In this document: positions 24,420 to 31,811 of the stretch, one piece after another
Numbering within the stretch: the stretch's first letter is position 1
Layout of the letters: the number at the start of each line of letters is the position of its first letter
Assembly (NCBI RefSeq): GCF_024495425.1
Contig: NZ_JANHJR010000001.1
Location: forward strand, 1,178,001-1,242,000
Length of the DNA stretch: 64,000 nt
Origin: Haloarchaeobius litoreus
Lineage (GTDB): Archaea > Halobacteriota > Halobacteria > Halobacteriales > Natrialbaceae
Reading direction: 5' to 3'
Made by a program: the position numbers and the translations under genes
The notes under the pieces: generated by a model
What the model was told of the DNA's origin: nothing
Databases searched by the model: none
What the model saw: only the letters and a program-made list of their open reading frames with translations

Positions 24420-25688
24420 CTACCGCGGCGTCTCCGCTCCCCACTTGTCCAGCGCCGTGGCGAGTTCCGGATTGCCGTCGGCAGCGTAGTCCGCGAGCGA
24501 CACGCCCTGCATCGACGCCTCGACGGACTGCCGGAGCGCCCGGGCTCCGGCCTCGGTACCGTCGGGGTGGCCGTGGATACCGCCGCCGGCCTGGATGGCG
24601 ATGTCGGTGCCCAGCGCGTCGATGAGCGCGTCGACGACGCCGGGGTGCAGGCCACCGGAGGCGACCGGGAGCACGTCGGTCATGCCGTAGAGGTCGGACT
24701 TCAGCCAGGCGTTGATGCCGGGCGTGTCCTCGTTCTCCAGCTTGCCAAGGCCGGCGGTCCCGGTGTGGATGTGGTCGACGCCGCAGAGCCGGGCGACCTG
24801 TGCGAGCGTGCGCATCGAGACGCCGTGATGGTCCATCCGGTCGAAGGCGGCGTGCATCGCGCGGTGGGCGTGGATGGCGAGGTCGTGCTTCTCGGCGACC
24901 TCCCGGACCGTCTGGACGGCCGACCAGCCCGCGGTGACGACGTCGACCATGATGAAGCCGCCGCCCTGGTCGGCGACGAACTCCGCGCGGCGGACCATCT
25001 CGTCCGTCTCGGCGGTGATGTTGACGAGGTAGTCCTTCCGCTCGCCGGTCTCCTCGGTGAGCTCGCGGGCGACCGAGAGCGACCGTTCGACACGGTCCTC
25101 GAACGGGTTGAAGTACTGGTCGGTGAGGTTCTCGTCGTCCTTCAGGAGGTCGACGCCGCCGCGCCAGGCCTGCTCGGCGATGTCGACGTGGGCGTCGGTG
25201 GAGAGGCCGACCTTCGGCTTCGGGACGGTCGCGAGGACGGGACGGTCCCCGGCGTCGAGCTTCTCGTGGGCGACCGCCGAGCCGAACTGCGGCCCCGGGA
25301 AGCCGTCGACGAGCGTCTCCGGCCACTTGCAGTCCTCCAGCCGGATGCTGTCGACCGCCTTCATCCCCATGATGTTCCCCGCGATGCACGAGAGGATCTG
25401 TGCCATGGAGCCGTCCTCGAACAGGTCGGCGGGGTAGGCGACGGTGATGTTGCCCCCGGGGCCTGCGTTCTCGCGGATGTCGCAGGCGACGGCGGAGAGG
25501 TCGGTGAGTTCGGCCTCGTCGACGTGGAGGGCGGCCCACGTGCCGTTGGAGGACTCGGAGGCGACCCGCGAGGCGGCGGCCTCCATCGTCATATCGGTGG
25601 CAGGCGCGATGGTGAACTCGCAGACGAGGTCGGTGTCGGTCGGTTCGTAGTCGAGGTCGAGGAAGTCGTCGTACTCGATTCCAGTCAT
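24420..25688 (-). CDS. rbcL: Ribulose-bisphosphate carboxylase, type III
   Basis: The 422-residue protein is an archaeal type III RuBisCO. The catalytic region ATVPKPKVGLS (154-163) holds Lys157 and Lys159. GGVDLLKDDENL (178-189) holds the carbamylated Lys183 with Asp185 and Glu186. IHAHRAMHAAF and DHIHTGTAGLGKLE (loop 6 Lys) follow. In archaea this enzyme works with AMP phosphorylase and ribose-1,5-bisphosphate isomerase to feed nucleoside-derived RuBP into glycolysis as 3-phosphoglycerate, not in a Calvin cycle. Those partner genes are not in the window. The start MTGIEYDDF fits other haloarchaeal sequences. Confidence 0.95.
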   Translation of the reverse strand: MTGIEYDDFLDLDYEPTDTDLVCEFTIAPATDMTMEAAASRVASESSNGTWAALHVDEAELTDLSAVACDIRENAGPGGNITVAYPADLFEDGSMAQILSCIAGNIMGMKAVDSIRLEDCKWPETLVDGFPGPQFGSAVAHEKLDAGDRPVLATVPKPKVGLSTDAHVDIAEQAWRGGVDLLKDDENLTDQYFNPFEDRVERSLSVARELTEETGERKDYLVNITAETDEMVRRAEFVADQGGGFIMVDVVTAGWSAVQTVREVAEKHDLAIHAHRAMHAAFDRMDHHGVSMRTLAQVARLCGVDHIHTGTAGLGKLENEDTPGINAWLKSDLYGMTDVLPVASGGLHPGVVDALIDALGTDIAIQAGGGIHGHPDGTEAGARALRQSVEASMQGVSLADYAADGNPELATALDKWGAETPR

Positions 25689-25784
25689 TGGAATCCGAGA
25701 TGTTCGCCGGCCAGCTATTTGGAAGTTGCTATGTGGCAACCAGTGGCACGCGATGGCGGGGCGGTCGGCCGTCGTCGCCCCCGC

Positions 25785-26567
25785 TCAGAGGAGGTCGGGA
25801 ACGGCCGCCAGCGAGTCGACGACGTAGTCCGGCTCGACGTCGCTCCGGGCGAGCGCGGCCCGGTCCGTGACCCCGGAGAGCACGAGCACCGTGGTCATCC
25901 CGGCATCCGCACCGAACCTGATGTCGGTGTCGGGGCGGTCGCCGACGACGAGACAGCGGTCCGCGGGCACGCCGAGCCGGTCGAGGGCGACCCCACGGGT
26001 GGCCGGGTGTGGCTTCCCGAGCACGGCCTCCGGTTCGCACTCGGCGACGTCCGCGACCGCGTTGACGATCGCGCCAGAGCCCGGGACGTCGCGCTCGGCC
26101 GCGGGTACGACCCTGTCCGGGTCGGTGCCGACGAGGGGGACGTCGCCACCGGAGAGCGCCCAGTACGCGTCCCGCAGGTCGTCGTAGTGGAACTTGCGGT
26201 CGACCGAGGCGACGACGACGTCGGCCGCGTCGGGGTCGTCGGTGAGCCGGAGGTCCCGCTCGCGCAACTGCTCCCTCAGACCGTCCTCGCCGACGACGAA
26301 CAGGGCCGAACCGTCGTGTCGCCCGGCGAGGTAGTCGGCGGTCACCTCGCCGGCGGTGAGCACCTGCTCGGCGGTCGCGTCGACGCCGGCACGGGCGAGC
26401 CGGTCGGCGTAGCTCGCCGGTGGCCGTGTCGGGTTGTTCGTGACGAAGAGCGTGGCGAGCCCGGCGGCCCGGAGCGACCGGACCGCCGCTGGCGCACCGG
26501 GGAGGGCGCGCTCGCCGCGGAGGACGGTCCCATCGACGTCGAGCACGACGCCGTCGAAACGGGTCAT
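25785..26567 (-). CDS. HAD-IIA family phosphatase (NagD/PGP-like)
   Basis: The 260-residue protein has the HAD motif I VVLDVDGTVLRGE with nucleophile Asp10 and Asp12, the motif II segment TLFVTNNPTRPP (about 54-65), a C2a-type cap (about 80-175), and motif III/IV GKPHPATRGVALDRL plus CLVVGDRPDTDIRFGADAGM. It should hydrolyse a small phosphomonoester such as a sugar phosphate or phosphoglycolate. The latter would be a by-product of RuBisCO oxygenation, which makes its position 100 bp upstream of rbcL on the same strand suggestive; that link is inference. Confidence 0.9.
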   Translation of the reverse strand: MTRFDGVVLDVDGTVLRGERALPGAPAAVRSLRAAGLATLFVTNNPTRPPASYADRLARAGVDATAEQVLTAGEVTADYLAGRHDGSALFVVGEDGLREQLRERDLRLTDDPDAADVVVASVDRKFHYDDLRDAYWALSGGDVPLVGTDPDRVVPAAERDVPGSGAIVNAVADVAECEPEAVLGKPHPATRGVALDRLGVPADRCLVVGDRPDTDIRFGADAGMTTVLVLSGVTDRAALARSDVEPDYVVDSLAAVPDLL

Positions 26568-26590
26568 CGCCGGAGACTCGGGACCGCAGA

Positions 26591-27577
26591 CTATTGAGTG
26601 GTCGGCAGGTCGACGGGCTCGCCAGTGTCGGCGCTCTCGTACAGCGCGTCGATGACGGCCATGTTGGCGACGGCCTCGTCGGCGTCGGTGCGGGGCCGAC
26701 GGTCGTGCTCGACGCAGTCGACGAAGTGGCGCACCTGCTCGGCGTACTGGTCGACGGGCTCGAACGTCTCGGTGACCTGCCGGCCGTCGACCTGATAGGT
26801 GATGGACTGCGGCTCGCCGGCGTCCGAGGGGTTGAACGCGCCGTCCACCTCGAGCCAGCCGTTCTCCGCCTCGACGCGGTAGCGCTGTTCGGCCTGCGTG
26901 TCGAAGCTACAGGAGAGCTGCGCGGTCGCACCGTCGTACTCGAACGTGCCGGCGAGGTGGGTGTCGACGCCGCAGTCGCGGGTGTCGAGCGTTCGGGCGC
27001 TGACACGTTCGGGCTCGCCGAGGAGCGTCCGGAGCACGCTGACGGCGTAGCAGCCCACGTCCATCAGCGACCCCCCGGCGAGTTCGGGGTCGAGGCGGAT
27101 GTCGTCCGGCCGTCCCCGGAGCGGGAACTGGAAGGTGGCGAACGCGCCGCGGATGTCTTCGAGTTCCCCGGCGACGACCGCCGCCGCACGCTCGGTCTTC
27201 GGGTGGTAGCGGTACATGAACGCCTCCATCAGGGTGACACCCGCGTCGTCGCAGTAGTCGCCGAGCGCGCGGGCCTCGTCGGCGTCGACGGCCAGCGGTT
27301 TCTCGCAGAGGACGTCGAGCCCCGCGTCGGCAGCCTTCCGGGCCCACTCGTCGTGGTGAGCGTTCGGCAGCGGGACGTACACCGCGTCGAGCGCCTCGTC
27401 GGCGAGGAGCGCATCGTAGCTGCCGTGCGCTCGGTCGATGTCGAGGTCCGCCGCGACCGTCTCCGCACGCTCGGCCGAGCGCGAGGCGATGGCGGCCACC
27501 TCGTGACCCGCCGTCCTGATACCCGGAATCACCGCCTTCCGTCCGATGTTCGCCGTCGAGAGTACGCCGAAATCCAT
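26591..27577 (-). CDS. Gfo/Idh/MocA family oxidoreductase (xylose-dehydrogenase-like)
   Basis: The 328-residue enzyme starts MDFGVLSTANIGRKAVIPGI, an NAD(P)-binding Rossmann fold, followed by VLCEKPLAVDADEARAL with the family's EKP motif (about residues 93-95). YRYHPKTERA and GGSLMDVGCYAVSVLRTLLG complete the catalytic domain. The pattern resembles haloarchaeal D-xylose 1-dehydrogenase and glucose-fructose oxidoreductases. Substrate assignment is not secure. The ATG at 27577 is backed by a GGTGTTAAAC box about 27 nt upstream. It sits 24 bp upstream of the HAD phosphatase, probably in one transcription unit. Confidence 0.9.
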   Translation of the reverse strand: MDFGVLSTANIGRKAVIPGIRTAGHEVAAIASRSAERAETVAADLDIDRAHGSYDALLADEALDAVYVPLPNAHHDEWARKAADAGLDVLCEKPLAVDADEARALGDYCDDAGVTLMEAFMYRYHPKTERAAAVVAGELEDIRGAFATFQFPLRGRPDDIRLDPELAGGSLMDVGCYAVSVLRTLLGEPERVSARTLDTRDCGVDTHLAGTFEYDGATAQLSCSFDTQAEQRYRVEAENGWLEVDGAFNPSDAGEPQSITYQVDGRQVTETFEPVDQYAEQVRHFVDCVEHDRRPRTDADEAVANMAVIDALYESADTGEPVDLPTTQ

Positions 27578-27721
27578 ACCTCGCGCTTCAGTCTCCCCGG
27601 GTTTAACACCTGCCGATACGGAAACCGTTGGAGAATCAGGCATCGGATTTAACTTTGCAAATTGGCTCGCGGATATAGCAAAAATTTAATTGTGTGGAGT
27701 CCGAGGTTTCTACATCCCCCG

Positions 27722-28732
27722 ATGACCGACAGGACGATGGACTCGGGGTCGTCTCGCATGGGTGGTGACGAGGCGAACCTCGACATCGACGAGCTCTTCG
27801 CGTCCTCAGGCGACGGCGGCCGCGAAGACGAACCGACCGACGAGAGCGCGACACCCGAGGGCACGGGCGGTCGCGACGAGATAGAGGATACGACAGCTGG
27901 CGAGCTGTTCCAGCAGCTCAGTGCGGAGGTCGCCGAGGAGGAGCAGGCGACGGCCGAGGCGGACCCCTTCGACGAGCTCAGCGACGAGTCCCCCGAGGAG
28001 ATCATCGCGAGCGCCGACGAGGAGGTCGAGCACGTCGACGAGGTGGACGACGCCATCGCCGCCGACGACGAGCTGTTCGACATGCTCCTGCTCCCGGAGC
28101 GCGAGGAGGAGGACGGCTTCCTCTGGGTCCAGACCGAGGACGGCGGCGAGGAGGCCGGCCGGACCGACACCGACGGGTCCGACGTGGGACCCGACGCGGA
28201 GAGCCAGCCGGCCAGGACGGCTGACACGGACCCGGGCGGGATGGCCGAGGCACGCTCGACGGAGAGCGACCTCGACGAGGACGGGTTCTCCTTCGACATC
28301 GACGACGACAGCTCGTCTTCGGGCCCTCCCGCGTGGGGCGAGTCGAGTCAGGAGGAGACGAGCGAGGGGTCGACTCCCACTGACTCGACCCCCGAGAAGC
28401 CCGCGACCGACACCGAAACGAACGACGTGAGCGCCGGTATAGCCGAGCCGGCGGCGGCCGACCCGGACGACGGCGAGGCACCCGAGATCGACAGCGGTTC
28501 GACACTCTCCGCGACGTTCGACAGCCACGACGTGTCGTCCGACGAGGAGGAAGTCGATGTGGAGGAACCCATGACCGACGACTCCGACACCGATGCTGCC
28601 GCGGCGGACGGCGACGGAGAGGAGGTCGGCGACGGCGAAGAAGTCGGCGACAGCGACAGCGAAGAGGACGGCGAAGAGGACGGCGACGGCGGCGGCATCG
28701 CGAGCAAGATCCGCTCGATACTCTCGAGCTGA
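27722..28732 (+). CDS. Very acidic low-complexity protein A, basic C-terminal tip
   Basis: The 336-residue protein is almost entirely disordered and rich in Asp, Glu, Ser and Ala. It begins MTDRTMDSGSSRMGGDEANL. Short hydrophobic motifs recur in the acidic background: LDIDELFASS, AGELFQQLSAE, DDELFDMLLLPE. It ends GGGIASKIRSILSS, a lone basic amphipathic patch. It lacks the globular domain shared by the next three genes but shares their tail style. It is divergent from the sugar dehydrogenase gene, with a TATA-like aaatttaatt about 35 nt before the ATG. Function unknown; the motif-studded tail suggests binding of several partners. Confidence 0.7.
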   Translation: MTDRTMDSGSSRMGGDEANLDIDELFASSGDGGREDEPTDESATPEGTGGRDEIEDTTAGELFQQLSAEVAEEEQATAEADPFDELSDESPEEIIASADEEVEHVDEVDDAIAADDELFDMLLLPEREEEDGFLWVQTEDGGEEAGRTDTDGSDVGPDAESQPARTADTDPGGMAEARSTESDLDEDGFSFDIDDDSSSSGPPAWGESSQEETSEGSTPTDSTPEKPATDTETNDVSAGIAEPAAADPDDGEAPEIDSGSTLSATFDSHDVSSDEEEVDVEEPMTDDSDTDAAAADGDGEEVGDGEEVGDSDSEEDGEEDGDGGGIASKIRSILSS

Positions 28733-28749
28733 GCCGCCACGGGACTACC

Positions 28750-28754
28750 TTTTT
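28750..28754 (+). terminator. T-tract between acidic genes A and B
   Basis: Five T in a row, 18 nt after the stop of A and about 30 nt before the start of B; it could terminate A or form part of the promoter of B. Confidence 0.3.
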
Positions 28755-28784
28755 CTCCCCGAGGGTCGTGTGGTACGGTATCGC

Positions 28785-29825
28785 ATGAACAGTGACGCAT
28801 CCAGGTACGTGGCCGTCTGCCGAGGACTGGGCCTGGGCGAGCACGAGATACGCCAGGGCGAGGACGACGAGGTGCCCGTCGAGGACCTGTTCGAGCGCTC
28901 CTCGCCCCAGGACCGACACGAGCGGCTGGTGGCGACGCTCGCTGCCGCCGACCGCGGTGTCGACCTCGCCGGGGACGCCAGCGGGGCGGCGGTGGCGGCA
29001 GCGATCCAGACGGTGCTCCGCGAACTCGGGCGGAGCGACGCCGCGGCCGCGGTCGCGGACGCGGAGGGGAGCCTGTTCGAGCGGATCGCCGCGGTCGAAC
29101 GGGTGGTGCTGGACGGGAGCTACCGCGTCGTCAGGCTCGCGGACGACGACCGCTGGCGGTTCCTGGTCGTCGAAGCACGACGGCTGGCCGGCGTCAGGGA
29201 GCAGTTCGGCCAGGGCGTCGAACTCGACGGGGTGGCGACGTTCCACGCGGACCAGCCGGCGGACCGTTCGCTCGACCCGGCCGACCACCTGCCGCCGGTG
29301 TACCGCGACGCCGGCGCAGAGCTGTCACCGCCGGGTGGCGGGCCGAAGCGCGTCGTCTCCGACCGGAGCGTCGACGACGTGCTCGACGCAATCAGACGGA
29401 AGGCCACCGAGGACGAGGAGCCGATGCCGCTCGACGGGGCCACCGAGCAGCGCGCCCTCGATGCGGCACCGTCCGAGCCGGCGGGTCCACCGCTCGACGA
29501 ACCGGCCATCGTCGCACCCGGCGAGGTCGAAGAGGAGCCGATCGTGGCCCGTGGCGATGTCGAAGAGGAGCCGATCGTCGCGCCGGGACACGTCGAGGGT
29601 GATACCGAGACGGACCGCCCAAGTGCGCTCGATGCGCCCGCCGAGCGGCCCGTACTCGACGCCCCGCCGACCGAACCAGCAGGGCCAGCGCTCGACGAGC
29701 CACCCATCGTCGCTCGCGGCGAAGTTGACGAGGAGCCGATCGTCGCTCGCGGCGAAGTTGACGAGGAGCCGATCGTCGCATCCGGGAGGGTGGACGACGA
29801 GCGGAACGAGCCCGAGGACAGGTGA
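28785..29825 (+). CDS. Acidic-tailed paralog B
   Basis: The 346-residue protein has an N-terminal domain (1-180) followed by an acidic tail. The N-terminus SRYVAVCRGLGLGEHEIRQG and the segment DDRWRFLVVEARRLAGVREQ (about 125-145) align with genes C and D, showing common ancestry, although B lacks about 40 residues of the central region. The tail carries imperfect 11-residue repeats around EEPIVARGEV (about 245-340), including a perfect 33-bp DNA duplication. Unlike A, C and D it has no basic amphipathic C-terminus. No catalytic motif or signal peptide is visible. Confidence 0.75.
   Translation: MNSDASRYVAVCRGLGLGEHEIRQGEDDEVPVEDLFERSSPQDRHERLVATLAAADRGVDLAGDASGAAVAAAIQTVLRELGRSDAAAAVADAEGSLFERIAAVERVVLDGSYRVVRLADDDRWRFLVVEARRLAGVREQFGQGVELDGVATFHADQPADRSLDPADHLPPVYRDAGAELSPPGGGPKRVVSDRSVDDVLDAIRRKATEDEEPMPLDGATEQRALDAAPSEPAGPPLDEPAIVAPGEVEEEPIVARGDVEEEPIVAPGHVEGDTETDRPSALDAPAERPVLDAPPTEPAGPALDEPPIVARGEVDEEPIVARGEVDEEPIVASGRVDDERNEPEDR
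29708..29773 (+). repeat. Perfect 33-bp tandem duplication
   Basis: Two identical 33-bp units (29708-29740 and 29741-29773) encode IVARGEVDEEP twice inside gene B. Degenerate versions of the same unit lie upstream (about 29510-29595), so the tail grows and shrinks by slippage or recombination. Confidence 0.9.
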
Positions 29826-29921
29826 GCGCACCAATCTGTAGTTTCATTGCAACTATCTGTCGGGGTGCTGGCCGGTCGATTGGCCGACACGCCTAAGAAC
29901 GGTTGACTGGTGACTTGGGAC

Positions 29922-31736
29922 ATGGGCAGTCCCGAGGATCTCGTTTCACACCACATCACCGTACTCCGGCGGTGCGGCCTCTCCGACGAGGATATCTGCG
30001 AGGTGTACGGTGTCTCCGACCCACCCGACGACGTGTCGGTCGGTCGAGTCGTGCTGGAGTCGATCGACGGGGAACCGACACCACGGAACCTCTACGACCA
30101 GACACATCGCGTACTCGCGACGGCACCGCGGGGTATCGACGCCCCGCGTGACTACCCGAACCGCGTCGTCCCCCAGCAGCTGAACACGGTGATGGGCGCG
30201 TTCGGTTTCTCGATGTACTTCCTCGACGGGAACGGCGAGCCCCTGGAGTCCGGAGCAGAACCCTCCCAGCCGTTCCGCATCGCGCTGGAGGACCCGAACG
30301 GCAACGTCCGAACGACCACCTTCGAGTACCCGGACACCGGCCTCGGCGAGCAGAACTACCCCGCGCTCGTGGCGGCGATCCAGTCCGACATGCTCGACGG
30401 CGTCCCGCTGACCTTCGCGATGCTGTCGGACTGGGCGGAGGAGCGCTGGCGCTTCGTCCTGTTCGAGACCGACCGACTCGACGCACTCGAGGAGCACTAC
30501 GGCGGCGGCATCGAGTGCTTCGGCGAGCCACTCCTCCACGAGCACACGCCAGCCGAGTTCGCCTCGGGGCAGGCCGTCTCGGAGCCGGCCGTCGAGGCCG
30601 CCGCGGGAAGCGACGCGAGCGGTGGGAGCGGCGCGAGCGACGCAGGCGACGACAGCGACGGCGACATCGGCGTCGACGAGTCCACGGAGGGCTGGCTCGG
30701 CAGCGGCGGCTCGGACCTCAGCGACGTCGACCTCGAGAGCTCCTCGGACGACGTCACGGCGGACATCGAGGGGACCGAGGAGAGGTCGGAGGTCGAGACG
30801 GGTCTCGAGGACATCTTCTCGACCATCGAGGAGGACGCGACCGCGGGCGGTGACGGCGGCGTCGAGATAGAGTCCACCGGCAAGACCGTCGAGGACCTGG
30901 TCGGCGGTGCCACGGGGGCGGCCGACGAGGAACCGGCGGAGGCAGAGCCGGCCCCGACCGCGGACTCGGAGCCGGAACCGGCTGCAGACCCGCAGCCGGC
31001 TGCCGACGCTGCGACCGCCGAAACCGAGCCCGATCCGACCCCAGCAGAACCCGGTCCCGCCGACGCGGACGCGTCGGGGGCGTCCGAGGCAGAACCGGCC
31101 GCGGAGCCAGAGCCCGCGACGGCCGCGGCGGAACCCGCCGAACCGGAGAGCGCCTCCCTCGATGCAGACGACGACGGTGGCTTCGTCATGGCCGACCCGG
31201 AGCCGGCGCGGACGGAGCCCGAGACGGCCTCGGAACCGGCGGAGACGGCCGAACCCGCAGCCGAGACGACGGCCGAACCGGCCAGCACGGTTGCCGAGAG
31301 CGAGCCGTCTGGGACCGAACCGGAGCCCGAAGCACCAGCCGAACCGTCGGAACCTGCGACCGAGTCGGCCCCTGCCGACCCCGCAGAACCCGAACCGGAG
31401 CCCGCCGACTCCACGTCCCCCGAAGCGACGACGGCGGAGGAACCCGCGTCGCCCCCGGCGGGGACAGATGGGTCCGCGACGGCGAGCGAGGAGTCGGCCA
31501 CCGCGAACGGCCCGACGGCGTCCGCCGAGGAACCCGCAGCGACGAGCGAGCCTGCGGCGGCCGCCGAGGAGGGCACGGTCGAGACGAACGCCGACGACGC
31601 CGCGGCCGCGGAGACGAGCACCGACGACGCCCCGGCCGCGGAGACGAGCACCGACGACGCCGCGGCCGCGGAGACGAGCGACGATTCGCCGGGTGTCGTC
31701 GGGCGCATCGTCGCCGTCATCAAGGGCATCTTCTGA
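29922..31736 (+). CDS. Acidic-tailed paralog C
   Basis: The 604-residue protein has an N-terminal domain of about 210 residues: VLRRCGLSDEDICEVYGVSD, TFEYPDTGLGEQNYPALVAA and WRFVLFETDRLDALEEHYGG. Gene D has a matching set. Residues 215-590 are a highly acidic, Ala/Pro/Thr/Glu-rich tail containing EVETGLEDIFSTIEEDATAG and near-repeats of AETSTDDA. The protein ends GVVGRIVAVIKGIF, a basic amphipathic helix. I used the ATG at 29922; a GTG four codons upstream is possible. It starts about 100 bp after B, in the same direction. Function unknown. Confidence 0.75.
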   Translation: MGSPEDLVSHHITVLRRCGLSDEDICEVYGVSDPPDDVSVGRVVLESIDGEPTPRNLYDQTHRVLATAPRGIDAPRDYPNRVVPQQLNTVMGAFGFSMYFLDGNGEPLESGAEPSQPFRIALEDPNGNVRTTTFEYPDTGLGEQNYPALVAAIQSDMLDGVPLTFAMLSDWAEERWRFVLFETDRLDALEEHYGGGIECFGEPLLHEHTPAEFASGQAVSEPAVEAAAGSDASGGSGASDAGDDSDGDIGVDESTEGWLGSGGSDLSDVDLESSSDDVTADIEGTEERSEVETGLEDIFSTIEEDATAGGDGGVEIESTGKTVEDLVGGATGAADEEPAEAEPAPTADSEPEPAADPQPAADAATAETEPDPTPAEPGPADADASGASEAEPAAEPEPATAAAEPAEPESASLDADDDGGFVMADPEPARTEPETASEPAETAEPAAETTAEPASTVAESEPSGTEPEPEAPAEPSEPATESAPADPAEPEPEPADSTSPEATTAEEPASPPAGTDGSATASEESATANGPTASAEEPAATSEPAAAAEEGTVETNADDAAAAETSTDDAPAAETSTDDAAAAETSDDSPGVVGRIVAVIKGIF

Positions 31737-31811
31737 GTTCCCGTCCCGGTTTCTGTCGGACGGTCGTACCGAACGTTAATATTCGTGAGTTGCGAAACCG
31801 TAATCTAACCG

